A DNA stretch of 64,000 nucleotides. Source: Microcoleus sp. AS-A8 (GTDB lineage Bacteria > Cyanobacteriota > Cyanobacteriia > Cyanobacteriales > Coleofasciculaceae). A program made the translations under genes and the position numbers. The notes beneath the pieces were generated by a model that did not search any database, was not told the origin of the DNA, and was given only the letters and a program-made list of their open reading frames with translations. Positions 55,901 to 64,000 of this stretch are shown one piece after another; position 1 is the stretch's first letter, and each line of letters starts with the position of its first letter. The DNA lies in assembly GCA_039962225.1 (NCBI GenBank), contig JAMPKV010000002.1, positions 186,001-250,000 on the forward strand, in the 5' to 3' direction.

Positions 55901-56261
55901 TTGCTAAGGCTTGCGCGGCGTCAAATTGGCCGGATGTCATCTGCTGCATTAAGGGTAATCGCAGGCAGTCGTAAGCCGAGAGCAGTTGGCTTTCTAGTTC
56001 AGTATCGATTTCTACGGTTTCGCTGTAGAGCGCCTTGAAGAGATTTTCCAGGCGGTGAGCCAAGGTGGCGATCGCATCTAATTCTACGCCCGCCGCTCCT
56101 CCTTTAATCGAGTGAGCGGTTCGCATTAAACTGTGGATGTGACTATTGCTACGCTCTTGCTTGAGTGTCAGTAACCCAGCTTCAAGTACCTGCAAAAACT
56201 CAGGAACCTCTTCGATGAAAAATTTATAAGCGTGGTCGCGGATATCAGGGTTGACTGCCAT
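52914..56261 (-). CDS. Hybrid chemotaxis kinase CheA-REC (PilL/HmpE-like)
   Basis: Predicted 1115-residue signalling kinase. The N-terminal HPt domain has the phospho-acceptor His50 in LMRTAHSIKGGAAGVEL. A long variable region follows (about 110-470), then a dimerisation segment, HATPase (LLHLLRNAFDHGIELPE, IEIRDDGQGLD, GRGVGLDVV), a CheW-like domain (about 820-950) and a C-terminal receiver (TVLVVDDAASLRKTL, DLVISDIE-like VISDIEMPNLNGFDLL, YFTKPY). The longer frame to 56342 only adds codons made by a repeat array, so ATG 56261 is taken. Last gene of the minus-strand chemotaxis operon. Confidence 0.95.
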   Translation of the reverse strand: MAVNPDIRDHAYKFFIEEVPEFLQVLEAGLLTLKQERSNSHIHSLMRTAHSIKGGAAGVELDAIATLAHRLENLFKALYSETVEIDTELESQLLSAYDCLRLPLMQQMTSGQFDAAQALATAEPIFAQLEERLGDAFAQVEHFDIPTSAQLGVDMTISIFEVDVGQGLEQLATVVSHPQDYQVAAELRQQAEVFVELAEILNKPGLGVIAEAALSALNVHPEQALTITKLALADFQAYREAVLAGNATPDGNLSLALLELAQASVGLVVEQEPLVPNWSVNQDNEFGVNHPLAEFDSLNEAIAELEGFAFSPNQRDGNPSTTHSADPNQPFFSLLLDQEVTQEERGANGSEVEPLATWEELLLDAVASAEEASASNSLMRLTSTLKALQHQQGDKATGTNTPETIDVTAQAIETPSIENSPNLTFQLSPETTPLKPSSTPIHQDNIPVTPTVTVRVDADRLERMNNLVSESAIRRSGLSLENRQLQSSVQELLNRADAIEQIVEQLRKVSDQTLVPERNYNPQTVPDSVSQLREFATTQADFDALEMDSYGTLHSLLQRFLEDMVQLKESVADIGLFARQSDRTLDQLRKMLTNLQDEFVWARMLPLGEVLNRFPRMLRDLSTTYHKPVTLKLSGTQVLVDKAVLEKIYDPLLHLLRNAFDHGIELPELRRQQGKSEQGEIEIKAYHQGGQTIIEIRDDGQGLDLEAIGRRALERGLISPEQLLNVSENQLQDFIFVPGFSTAKQVSELSGRGVGLDVVRSQLQILKGTLTVNSTPGVGTTFTIGLPLTLTSAKLIVGLVGSQAIALPSDSIEEIVLPKANQIQRHGTQRFLQWREQTAPIYRVADLLEYAYPVPETPLGRALVVESSSADLIPPLLVFNRGQTPVALEVDHLVTEQKLVIKPFGGVVAAPSYTYGCTILGDGSLIPVIDGVTLVEQALRQESQTSAIASETVQSAIAAVSELEQSIKFDRDSTAAAHTHSSVSHTLASLNRATTPTVLVVDDAASLRKTLAMSLERAGYRVLQAGDGWEALKQLQSNAEVNLVISDIEMPNLNGFDLLNHRRQDPQLQQVPLVMLTSRSNDKHRRLAMHLGATAYFTKPYIEQSFLKAIKDILY

Positions 56262-56267
56262 GTCCAG

Positions 56268-56380
56268 TGTTGAAGGTTTGAAGGTTGAACCGTTGAAGGT
56301 TTGAAGGTTGAAAGTTTGAAGATATAACCTGTTAACCTGCAACCTGTTAACCTGTTAACCTGCAACCTGCAACCTGCAAC
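56268..56380. repeat. Short tandem repeats between MCP and CheA genes
   Basis: Two kinds of 7-8-base units lie in tandem: TTGAAGGT-type units (about 56268-56321) followed by AACCTGC/AACCTGTT units (56326-56380). The array fills almost all of the 122-base spacer between the MCP stop and the CheA start. It is likely variable between strains and could alter spacing within the operon. Confidence 0.8.
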
Positions 56381-56383
56381 TCA

Positions 56384-58729
56384 TTAGCTGACTTTGAATT
56401 GAGCCACATCTTCTTGCAGAGCCTTGGCAACCCGTTGGAGTTCCTCAAAGGAGGACGATACAACAGTGGCTTCTTGGGAGGTTTTGTCGGAAATTTGAGC
56501 CACATTCGTCATGGTTTGGGTTACCGTTTCCGAAACACCGGATTGCTCGCTTGCCGCTTGAGCGATTTCTTCAACCAGTTGGCTGACTTCAGCAGACGCA
56601 ACGGTAATCTTACTCAAGGTATGCCGTGTTTCATCCACCAATTTGGTTCCCATCACAACCTGCTCAGTACCCGCTTCCATGGCGGCGATTACCTCATTGG
56701 TTTCTCCCTGGATGGCGGCAATTAACTTCTCGATTTCTCGACTTGCTTCTGCCGATTGCTGCGCTAGTGTTCGCACTTCATCTGCTACGATCGCAAACCC
56801 TCGCCCTTGTTCCCCAGCACGCGTCGCCTCAATCGAGGCATTAAACGCCAACATCTTGGTTTGTGAGGCAAATTCACTAATCAGGTTGACGACAGTGGAA
56901 ATCTTTTGGGAAGATTCTCCAAGATACTTGACTTTTTGTCGTGTTTGTGAAACAGTTTCTCGAATCGCCACAATCCCTTCTACCGTTCGGTTCATTGCAG
57001 CGTCACCTTCTTCCACGGTTTGACTGGCTCTGCGTACCACTTGGGCTGCTTTTTCCGCACTGAGTGCCACCTGTCGCGCCGATTGAGCCATCTCTTGCAC
57101 CTGCTTGAGCGCTACGGTAATTTCCTCGGCTTGACGTACTGCTTCTTGGGAGAGCGCTTGGATGGACTGTTCATTATTACTCGTCGTTGTGGCAACGTTG
57201 GTAGCAGCAAATTGCACCTTTGTGACAATTTCGCGCAAGTTTGCGACCATGAAATTGTAGGAGTCGGCGATTGTCCCAATATCATCGGCGGTCACGGTTG
57301 CGCGAATAGTGAGGTCTCCATCATTAATCGGTTCGACTTCTTCCAGGAGTTCCAACACCCGATTTTGCAAGAGTTCCGTGAGCTGGCGTTGCTCATCGGC
57401 GACTCGTTCTTTTTCGTGCAAGAGTATGCCCAACTGACCCGCCATATCGTTGATTTTATTGACTAACAAGGCCAGTTCATCGTCACCTTGTACCGTCAAG
57501 CGAGTATTCAGTTCTCCCTGACCAATTTTGACCACAGCATCCGTCGCCTCTAAAATTGGACGAGTGGCTCGGTTGGCGATTGCGATCGCGATTACGGCTA
57601 CTAACGCTGTGAAAAAAACCGTCCCCAAAAGCAGGGTGATGAGTAGCTGTCTTTGGGGAGCAAAGGCAACCACTGTAGGGCGCGCAACCACCAGACTCCA
57701 GTTCAATCCATAGGCTCGACGCAGTTCCTCGTTGGGAACATAGGTGAAAATTTGCTCCTGCCCTTTCTCAGACATGATCGTGGTGAGCTTTTGCTTACCC
57801 GCTTTCTGGATCTGGGAAGATAACTTGGGGAATATGTCTGCTAGCTTTTTCTGGAGCAGCTTGGGGTTACTGGATGCGGTAATATTTCCTTGAGAATCCG
57901 TCAGATAAAAGTCTCGACCCAGGTTGGCTTCGCTTCCATACAAAAAGTCGTTCACTACAGTCATTGAGGCACGGGTACGGACAAGGGCGACTGTTTTGTT
58001 GGTTGATTTATCCTTAACAGGAGCCGCCGCAAAAAAACTAAAACCCACACCCTGAGTTCGGCTTTGTCGCGGATCGACGATTACGGGGCGATCCGTTGCC
58101 AATACAGCTTGAGTATAGTCCACCTTCAACACCTGCTCTAGGTCAAATATCTCGCCTGCTGAGGCAATCGTTTCCCGTCGAGGAGGGTTATACACAAGTA
58201 TGCTGTTGTAGATTTTGCCAGAGTCTATCCAGTCCTTGAGGATGGCATTTTTTTCCTCAGCCGTGAGGGAATTCCGAACCTGAGGGTTGGTGAAGGCATC
58301 TAGCTTAGACAGCCTGAGCAGGTCCTCATAGCGCTGTTTGATAAAGAAATTTAACCTGTCTTCCAAGTCTTGAGTATTATGTTCTTCATTTTGAAGAATT
58401 TCTGTCTTAATTCCTGTACTAGCCGTAAAATAGGCGGTTGTTCCAACTAGCGCCACGGGAATTGTGCCGATAGCGAGAGCCAGTAATGTTGCCTTGGTTC
58501 GCAAACTAGTAAAAGCCTGATGGGAGAAGCGCCACCAAGGAGGTTGCCGCTTTTGCACAGAAAGGTCTAAATTCTGTAAATAAGATTCAGCTTTTTGGGA
58601 AGACAGCACAATAGGGGAAGAAGAATCTTCCATCACAGGTGTTTTACCCCCAACAGGTAAATGGTTAGGGACTAACGGGTGACCATTGGACGTTTTGGTA
58701 AAGGAATTGTGAGGGGGAATCTGAGTCAT
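56384..58729 (-). CDS. Methyl-accepting chemotaxis protein (PilJ/HmpD-like)
   Basis: Predicted 781-residue membrane receptor. After a polar N-terminal stretch, one helix (LLALAIGTIPVALVGTTAYF) and a second (LLITLLLGTVFFTALVAVIA) flank an external sensor domain (about 110-365). A HAMP domain and a second HAMP-like segment follow. The signalling hairpin tip is IEATRAGEQGRGFAIVADEV, then RTLAQQSAEASREIEKLI. No GAF/bilin domain is present, which separates it from phototaxis receptor PixJ and favours the PilJ/HmpD type serving pilus motility. It reads through to the kinase gene behind it. Confidence 0.93.
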   Translation of the reverse strand: MTQIPPHNSFTKTSNGHPLVPNHLPVGGKTPVMEDSSSPIVLSSQKAESYLQNLDLSVQKRQPPWWRFSHQAFTSLRTKATLLALAIGTIPVALVGTTAYFTASTGIKTEILQNEEHNTQDLEDRLNFFIKQRYEDLLRLSKLDAFTNPQVRNSLTAEEKNAILKDWIDSGKIYNSILVYNPPRRETIASAGEIFDLEQVLKVDYTQAVLATDRPVIVDPRQSRTQGVGFSFFAAAPVKDKSTNKTVALVRTRASMTVVNDFLYGSEANLGRDFYLTDSQGNITASSNPKLLQKKLADIFPKLSSQIQKAGKQKLTTIMSEKGQEQIFTYVPNEELRRAYGLNWSLVVARPTVVAFAPQRQLLITLLLGTVFFTALVAVIAIAIANRATRPILEATDAVVKIGQGELNTRLTVQGDDELALLVNKINDMAGQLGILLHEKERVADEQRQLTELLQNRVLELLEEVEPINDGDLTIRATVTADDIGTIADSYNFMVANLREIVTKVQFAATNVATTTSNNEQSIQALSQEAVRQAEEITVALKQVQEMAQSARQVALSAEKAAQVVRRASQTVEEGDAAMNRTVEGIVAIRETVSQTRQKVKYLGESSQKISTVVNLISEFASQTKMLAFNASIEATRAGEQGRGFAIVADEVRTLAQQSAEASREIEKLIAAIQGETNEVIAAMEAGTEQVVMGTKLVDETRHTLSKITVASAEVSQLVEEIAQAASEQSGVSETVTQTMTNVAQISDKTSQEATVVSSSFEELQRVAKALQEDVAQFKVS

Positions 58730-59090
58730 AGAAGCAATGCTGTATGGGTACTAAGTAGCTGATGGTTGCTTTTTTTGCCCAACCACCAGGGAAACAAAGA
58801 AGAGTGTTGAGGTCGTTGAAGGAAGCACTAGAAAAGATAGGAAACGGAGCTATCTTTTCAGCAACGAGCCATTTTGATTGCCACTTCGGGCTGAGGGATA
58901 GATGGAAAAATGGAAGAGGGATAGATTACTTGTCCCTCAACTTAAAATGTTTTCCCAGGAGATGCACGGTAAGCTAACACCGTTATCTGTAATGTTGGCT
59001 GAATGGGTCACAAAAATCGAATGAAAGTCTACTTTTGTAACCCAACTTGAACCTTGGTTTGGAGCGTTCAAGGCTCAAGAGAGTTTTTAT
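58730..59090. other. Intra-operon spacer between CheW and MCP genes
   Basis: 361 bases, unusually long inside an operon. No gene is supported. A short A/G-rich direct repeat (AGGGATAGAT near 58896 and 58918) is the only thing noticed. It might hold a secondary promoter. Confidence 0.5.
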
Positions 59091-59648
59091 TCAAACATTC
59101 TGCTTCGGCATCGCAGCCATAATCGCTTCACCATCGAAAACAGCTAACATTTCATCATCTGATTTCCACCAATAGCCCTGCAAAAATGGCAGTAAACCTT
59201 GATGAACGATGGATGATGGTGGGGGCTGGATTTGCTCTAAATCGCACCACTCAATATCTTCCAGGCGATTGACAATGACACCGAGTAGCTGCGGCTTAAC
59301 GGTGGTAGAGGTTACGGGGTGGGAGAGAGAGTGTAATACAACGGTTGTATACATTAAAGTACTGCGATGCTGTTGGTAACTGGGAGTCAGTCCAACTAAG
59401 TGCCCCAAATCTGCTATCCAGAGAATTTCGCCACGCCAGTTGTAGACTCCTCTGATCCAAGATGGCATGTGAGCAATGGGCACAATTTGACTGATGTGAA
59501 TGTTGAATACTTCAGTCAATTGAGGCAGTGGTAAGAGTGCTGTTGTATCCGGCTCTAGATTAAACCGCAAAAACGGTTCTCTTTCACTGGAAGACGCTGA
59601 ATTCGGGAGTGGTAATAAGGAGTTGGGAACTGACGAAGAATTGGACAT
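59091..59648 (-). CDS. CheW-type scaffold protein (PilI/HmpC-like)
   Basis: Predicted 185-residue CheW-domain protein: LPQLTEVFNIHISQIVPIAH, MPSWIRGVYNWRGEILWIAD with the typical RG-V-NWRGEI block, and the late GYWWKSDDEMLAVFDGEAIM. It couples the receptor encoded downstream to the CheA kinase. A Ser/Pro/Leu-rich 25-residue lead precedes the domain. It follows the CheY gene by 16 bases. Confidence 0.92.
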   Translation of the reverse strand: MSNSSSVPNSLLPLPNSASSSEREPFLRFNLEPDTTALLPLPQLTEVFNIHISQIVPIAHMPSWIRGVYNWRGEILWIADLGHLVGLTPSYQQHRSTLMYTTVVLHSLSHPVTSTTVKPQLLGVIVNRLEDIEWCDLEQIQPPPSSIVHQGLLPFLQGYWWKSDDEMLAVFDGEAIMAAMPKQNV

Positions 59649-59664
59649 GGATTCTCGTTAAGGC

Positions 59665-60030
59665 TTAGCTTTTGAGCAGATTTTTAACAGTATCCACGAG
59701 TTCTTCTTGGTCAATGGGTTTGACTAAGTAGGCATCTGCTCCATGCTTCATGCCCCACCGTTGATTTAGCTTGCCTCCTTTGGTCGAGCAGATAACAATT
59801 GGAATTTGGCTCGTTTCTGCTTTGCCTTTCAGTTCGCGGCACAATTCAAATCCACTGCGATCGGGTAGGACGACGTCTAAGATAATCACATCCGGTTTCT
59901 GATGACTGATTCTTGCAATGGCTTCTTCTGCATTGTTGGCTTTTAATACATTAAGACCTCCTTGCAGCAGACAACCAGATATAATTTCTTGTTCACTCAA
60001 GGAATCTTCAACGATTAGGGCGGTGTTCAT
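59665..60030 (-). CDS. CheY-type response regulator (PilH/HmpB-like)
   Basis: Predicted 121-residue receiver domain: ALIVEDSLSEQEIISGCLLQ, acceptor Asp in DVIILDVVLPDRSGFELCRE, Thr/Ser switch in VICSTKGG and Lys in YLVKPIDQEE. ATG 60030 is used since the longer frame begins at a TTG (60054) in spacer sequence. It sits between the PatA-like gene (117 bases upstream) and the CheW gene. Confidence 0.93.
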   Translation of the reverse strand: MNTALIVEDSLSEQEIISGCLLQGGLNVLKANNAEEAIARISHQKPDVIILDVVLPDRSGFELCRELKGKAETSQIPIVICSTKGGKLNQRWGMKHGADAYLVKPIDQEELVDTVKNLLKS

Positions 60031-60147
60031 AAAGTTAATGGGAGTGCAAAACAACAGAATGTAGTGATGAAAAAACCGATATTGGTTAGATTCAAGGTTA
60101 AAATTATCCGCTACTTGGGGATAAATCGGTGGAGCATTTACAATCTT

Positions 60148-61371
60148 CTAACCTTCAAATTGCACCCCTTTGTAAGTCAACTCATTTGGCGATAAATGCT
60201 TAGAGATCGTGTTGAGGACTTTTCCCGCATCGACGGGTTTACTCAAAAAATCTGATGCACCGAAAAGTTTAGCTCGAACTTGATCAACAATGCCATCATT
60301 TCCCGTCAAAATTACAATGGGAGTATTACGAAACGATGGAGCCTTGCGTAATTGGCTACAAATTTCATAACCATTGGTATTGGGCATCATCAAATCTAAA
60401 AATATCAAATCCGGCTTAGAGGCTAAAAGACTTGTGAGCGCTCGCAAGCCATCATTAATGCTAATAAATCGATAACCGGCTGCGGTTAAAAGCTTTTCTA
60501 GAGTTTGACAAACGGCCACACTATCATCGACACAGGCAATGAGCGGTTTGGTAGGATTGATCGGCTGAGATGGTAGATTCAGAACTGTTCGACCCACCGG
60601 ATCAGGTAGATCGGAGATGCTAATAAGTTCTACTAATCCTGATTTAAGGTAAGGTAGAAGTAAACGAATGACTTGTACGACATCCCGCTTCATTTTGACC
60701 GCTAAATCGCGCAGAGTATTTTCTCCATTTAGCAGTTGGGTTAGAGCTTGATAAACCCTTTCTGATGTACAGTCTTGTAATGGCTGATGCTGCTTGATAA
60801 TAGGTGCTTTGTTGAGAGAATAACCAACAATTTGAGCATTCCAGAACGCTTGCCAAAGCTGCTGAACATCTGCAATCACTTGTTTCTCATCAATCACGGC
60901 AAGTGGCTGAGATGTACATGGATATTCATTGATTTGATGAGTCAAACCATCCTCTTGCGACAAATCAAAAATTACCTCTTCTAAGACTGATTGAATGACT
61001 TGTTCAACTTGAGCTTCGGTAATTTTTTTCTGTTTTAGCCACAAGCCAAATAGTTGGTATTCCCAGCTACTGATGAAACTATCAAGATTAAGCTTTAAAA
61101 GCTCGTGTTGCAGTTCTGTAAAATCAACCTGAATCTGAGGGCAATAAGCGGCTATGTTTCTTGCCCAGCGTCTGACTGGATGAGTTCCACCTGTGGCATA
61201 CATAATGCGACCCTGGCAGAAATAAAGAGTCCATCTTTTTTCATTATTTGGAGATACCCATATCATTTGTCCACTAAACTGAACTTTCTGAAACGTTTCA
61301 ATAACTTGAGCTTTTTTCGATTGTTTAAATCTGTATTTCTCTAGAAAATTAAAACTTATTTGAGTTTTCAT
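60148..61371 (-). CDS. PatA-like response regulator (PATAN + REC; PilG/HmpA-like)
   Basis: Predicted 407-residue protein with an N-terminal PATAN/DUF4388-type domain (about 15-250; FQKVQFSGQMIWVS, LYFCQGRIMYATGG) and a C-terminal receiver (about 285-405; ACVDDSVAVCQTLEKLL, LIFLDLMMPNTNGYE, FLSKPVDAGK). PATAN regulators in Synechocystis bind the pilus extension motor PilB. First gene of the minus-strand operon. ATG 61371 has AGGA about 10 bases upstream, and the longer frame to 61419 is not supported. The domain relates it to the two free-standing DUF4388 proteins at 15.7 and 18.3 kb. Confidence 0.93.
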   Translation of the reverse strand: MKTQISFNFLEKYRFKQSKKAQVIETFQKVQFSGQMIWVSPNNEKRWTLYFCQGRIMYATGGTHPVRRWARNIAAYCPQIQVDFTELQHELLKLNLDSFISSWEYQLFGLWLKQKKITEAQVEQVIQSVLEEVIFDLSQEDGLTHQINEYPCTSQPLAVIDEKQVIADVQQLWQAFWNAQIVGYSLNKAPIIKQHQPLQDCTSERVYQALTQLLNGENTLRDLAVKMKRDVVQVIRLLLPYLKSGLVELISISDLPDPVGRTVLNLPSQPINPTKPLIACVDDSVAVCQTLEKLLTAAGYRFISINDGLRALTSLLASKPDLIFLDLMMPNTNGYEICSQLRKAPSFRNTPIVILTGNDGIVDQVRAKLFGASDFLSKPVDAGKVLNTISKHLSPNELTYKGVQFEG

Positions 61372-61904
61372 GGTAATATTTCCTAGGGAATTACAGTTGA
61401 TAACTAATAAAAATGTCAATAATGAACTTTATTGCAGTTCCTCTGCTGTTAGCCAAAAAATAATTGTTGGCTTGTAATTCAGGTGTAATACAGGCGGCAT
61501 AACTCAACTTAACAAATTGTTCCAAAAATGACAACTATCTTAAGTTAGTTTACACCACCTAAAAATGACAAGAATTTTAGACGAATTTACACAATCAATA
61601 AACTCTAATTGGATAAAATTGTTGAAATTAAAAAATATTAGTTCAGCTAAAAATCTCTGATCAATAAAAAATTGATCAATCAGTGTGGCTTATTGCAATA
61701 CTCCAAATTGATCGAATATATAAATAGGTACAAAATATCTCCGTTGCTATACAGTTGCCGTCAAACGTATTACTGTATTCTTCCCCCCATCACCCCATGC
61801 AACTGATCTACCATCTTTGAACGCAACTCGGTATGAGGACTGTCCCACACGAAGTTAGAGACATTCCATCGGAACGTCCCTAACGATTGACACTCAGGTA
61901 ATCT
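61372..61904. promoter_or_regulatory. A/T-rich upstream region of the chemotaxis operon
   Basis: 533 bases with no gene, notably A/T-rich between 61480 and 61740. It is the long leader or promoter region of the PatA-first operon. The segment nearest the VWA gene's 3' end has GGGACGTTCC-like symmetry (GGAACGTCCC near 61870). Confidence 0.5.
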
Positions 61905-63146
61905 CTACTCCTGCAAAATGGTTTTGGAAACAATGCGGGTTTTCTTGCGATCGGCTTCTGAAAGTTCTTCCCCAGCTTGCAAGCGAGTGGCGCTAGTTTG
62001 TAATACAGTCGCCGCACTTTGATCGCCCATTTGCAGGGCAGTTTTTGCCGCCGTTTGCAGCATCGTTGCCGCACCGGAGCGATCGCCCTCCTGCAATTTG
62101 GCCTCTGCAATTTGAGTTTGCCGATACTTCGCCAAAGCCAGAATAGACTTTTGCACCTGAGGATTGAGAGCGGGTTGATAAACACCCTGAACATCTGCCT
62201 CGATCGATACCACTTCCGAGAGTAGACCTTCTGCCCCGACGCCTGGGTCATCGTAACGCACTTGCAGTTTAGCGATCGCTTGACGCCCCTGTGGTAGTTG
62301 ACCGAGATAAAGGTTCGCTAAAATCACCCGTTCCGCATCCGTCATCAAATCTCCCAAGCGCACCATAAACTTGTCGCCCTCTCGTTGCACGGGCAATTCA
62401 ATCGTCTCTGGAGCGACCTGAGCAATGGGTTTAAGTTCCGCCAACCGCACCTTAGGCATTAAAGAGAAGAGAAGGTAGGCATTGGTAAGCTGCACCGATT
62501 GAGCACGCTCAAACAGTCTGCCAAATTCATCAGCCGCTTGTTCTGGGCGTTCAATATAGGAGAGAGTGCCACCTCCAGCATCCGCAATGTTTTCCAAGAC
62601 ATCTTGGTTCCAATTGGCTCCAAAGCCTAAGGTGTTCAACGTGATGGTGTAGCTGGTTGCCAGTTCCGCTAATTTGAGGCAGCGTTTGTTGTCGCCATGT
62701 TCATTCTCCCCATCGGTGAGTAGAAAGACCTGAGACACAGTCTCTGCCTTGCCTTTGGCGACTTCTTCAATTCCCAGCTTGAGACCTTCATCAATCGCTG
62801 TACCACCATCCGCCGACAGCCGTTTGATCTGTTTGATTACACCATCGATGTCATCGATCACTTGGTTCTTGACCAAGATTTTGGCTCTGTGATCAAAGGC
62901 GACGATCGAAATGCGATCGCCTGGATTCAACCGCTCGATTAATTGAATCGCGGCCTTTTTCACAGTTTCCAGAGGGCGTCCGTTCATCGAACCACTGTGG
63001 TCGAGAACCAGGCACAAATTCAAGGGGACATTGCGAACTTGCCCAGATGCGATCGCACCGATCGCAATCGACAGCTGACGCTGACTACTCGGTTGATTGG
63101 CATCAACATGGGCATCATTCAGAGCAGAGTGCAAACCAACTTTCAT
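61905..63146 (-). CDS. VWA-domain protein
   Basis: Predicted 413-residue soluble protein. The von Willebrand factor A domain (about 45-215) has the metal-ion site motif LVLDHSGSMNG (DxSxS-like), the later Thr in SADGGTAIDEGL and Asp in FLLTDGEN. The second half has beta strands (RLAELKPIAQVAPETIELPV) and a helical C-terminus (about 330-413). VWA domains bind protein partners through Mg2+. ATG 63146 has AGGAG nine bases upstream, so the longer frame to 63173 is rejected. No ATPase partner of the MoxR type adjoins it. Confidence 0.92.
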   Translation of the reverse strand: MKVGLHSALNDAHVDANQPSSQRQLSIAIGAIASGQVRNVPLNLCLVLDHSGSMNGRPLETVKKAAIQLIERLNPGDRISIVAFDHRAKILVKNQVIDDIDGVIKQIKRLSADGGTAIDEGLKLGIEEVAKGKAETVSQVFLLTDGENEHGDNKRCLKLAELATSYTITLNTLGFGANWNQDVLENIADAGGGTLSYIERPEQAADEFGRLFERAQSVQLTNAYLLFSLMPKVRLAELKPIAQVAPETIELPVQREGDKFMVRLGDLMTDAERVILANLYLGQLPQGRQAIAKLQVRYDDPGVGAEGLLSEVVSIEADVQGVYQPALNPQVQKSILALAKYRQTQIAEAKLQEGDRSGAATMLQTAAKTALQMGDQSAATVLQTSATRLQAGEELSEADRKKTRIVSKTILQE

Positions 63147-63362
63147 GTCATAAGTCTCCTGAGCAAGCAACACGTACTAATAGCAACTTCCTGCCAATAC
63201 GCTAGTACTACGCAATAGTGATGGTCAATAAGCACACTTCACAATGACGGAACCTCGTGAGTGCCACAACAACGTAGAAGTATCTCAAAGGACTGCCTCA
63301 GGCAGGCTCACTGGCACGTTACTATGTTTAAAGATAGCTTCATTATTGCAGCCCAAAACACC

Positions 63363-64000
63363 ATGAACTTACCCATTCAGGCTGTTCAGTCACCCTACTA
63401 CGGTAATACCAGTTACCGGACACCGCCGCCAGACTTACCTTCATTGTTGCTGAACGAGCGGATTGTTTATCTGGGTATGCCCTTGGTGCCAGCAGTAACC
63501 CAATTAATCATAGCTGAACTCCTGTTTTTGCAGTACCAAGACCCTGACAAGCCGATTAAAATCTACGTCAATTCCACCGGCACCTCTCGTTACGATGGCG
63601 AACCCATTGGCTTTGAAACAGAAGCCTTTGCCATTTGTGACACGATGAGCTACATCAAGCCACCCATCCATACCATTTGCCTGGGTTCAGCCATGGGCAT
63701 GGCGGCGATGCTGTTGTCAGCCGGGACAAAAGGCTGTCGAGCCAGTTTGCCGAATGCCTCAATCGTTCTGCACCAGCCCAAGAGTTACACTCGCGGTCAA
63801 GCCACGGATATTCAAATTCGGGCGAAGGAAGTGTTGGCGAATAAGGCCACGATGATCGATATCCTATCTCGCAACACCGGTCAGCCATCGGAAAAGATTG
63901 TCAAAGATATGGATCGACTGTTTTACATGACGCCCCAACAGGCGAAAGAGTATGGTCTGATTGACCGCGTGCTGGAAACCACTGAGGTTCCCCCTGCCAT
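63363..64000 (+). CDS. clpR: ClpR, catalytically inactive ClpP-like subunit (5' part)
   Basis: At least 212 residues of a ClpP-family subunit that runs off the window end. The catalytic Ser is missing: the usual GxASMG reads GSAMGMAAMLL, with Gly112 where Ser would be. His137 (IVLHQPKSY) and the later Asp (DMDRLF) remain. The start AVQSPYYGNTSYRTPPPDLP is typical of cyanobacterial ClpR. It forms the mixed ClpP3/R core that works with ClpC. ClpP3 is expected just downstream, outside the window. ATG 63363 is chosen; an in-frame ATG at 63324 exists. Confidence 0.93.
   Translation, partial: MNLPIQAVQSPYYGNTSYRTPPPDLPSLLLNERIVYLGMPLVPAVTQLIIAELLFLQYQDPDKPIKIYVNSTGTSRYDGEPIGFETEAFAICDTMSYIKPPIHTICLGSAMGMAAMLLSAGTKGCRASLPNASIVLHQPKSYTRGQATDIQIRAKEVLANKATMIDILSRNTGQPSEKIVKDMDRLFYMTPQQAKEYGLIDRVLETTEVPPA

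Noticed and set aside
56262-56342. N-terminal extension of the CheA kinase
   Set aside because: The extra 27 codons are encoded by tandem repeats and are not protein-like; the ATG at 56261 begins the HPt domain at the expected distance.

Overview
The window comes from a filamentous-type cyanobacterium. Evidence: frequent HIP1-like GCGATCGC octamers inside genes; cyanobacterial hallmarks (two one-helix high-light-inducible proteins, ferrochelatase with a C-terminal chlorophyll-binding helix, a stand-alone orange-carotenoid-protein N-terminal domain, ClpR, the rbp-rpsU pair, DUF4388/PATAN proteins); and short heptanucleotide repeats between genes. The genus cannot be fixed from sequence alone. 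The text is mostly ordinary chromosome: no phage, insertion sequence, CRISPR array or rRNA operon was seen. The only mobile trace is a structured stretch resembling the 5' half of a group II intron.

Layout. 0-9 kb: MgtE Mg transporter (-), a GerMN-type lipoprotein, 3-methyladenine glycosylase, a 40-residue membrane peptide, the intron-like remnant, a beta-CASP metallo-hydrolase, two small conserved-looking proteins and an aldose-epimerase-like enzyme. 9-13 kb: tRNA-Lys(UUU), class II fructose-bisphosphate aldolase with its terminator, a candidate small RNA and aspS. 13-19 kb: a helical carotenoid protein followed by roadblock/LC7, DUF4388, COG2229-type GTPase and a second DUF4388 gene, resembling a rewired conservon. 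19-25 kb: a MacAB-like efflux system and a TPR protein. 25-30 kb: a response regulator, a second-type gyrase/topo IV A subunit and a sugar-type ABC ATPase. 30-39 kb: a Tat-exported amine oxidase, two HLIPs, gatB, argJ, a small kinase-like ATPase, a methyltransferase and ferrochelatase.

39-52 kb: rpsU and an RRM protein, dusB, dnaK, an HtrA-type protease, a CBS-domain histidine kinase, speE, hemW and a PIN/TRAM protein. 52-61 kb: a complete minus-strand Pil/Hmp-type chemotaxis operon (PatA-like regulator, CheY, CheW, MCP, hybrid CheA), predicted to steer type IV pilus motility. 62-64 kb: a VWA-domain protein and the 5' part of clpR, which runs off the end.

The most striking feature lies between gatB and argJ (about 34,400-34,903): an exact 132-bp tandem array of about four units. 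Each unit carries a GC-rich dyad, a -10 box and, about 60 bases later, a hairpin with a T-run. It reads as four consecutive promoter-to-terminator cassettes for a roughly 55-nt RNA, an organisation like the heterocyst RNA NsiR1 but in a different locus. The second candidate system is the roadblock/DUF4388/GTPase cluster, whose two DUF4388 proteins share a C-terminal peptide. Photoprotection recurs across the window (carotenoid protein, HLIPs, HLIP-tailed ferrochelatase).
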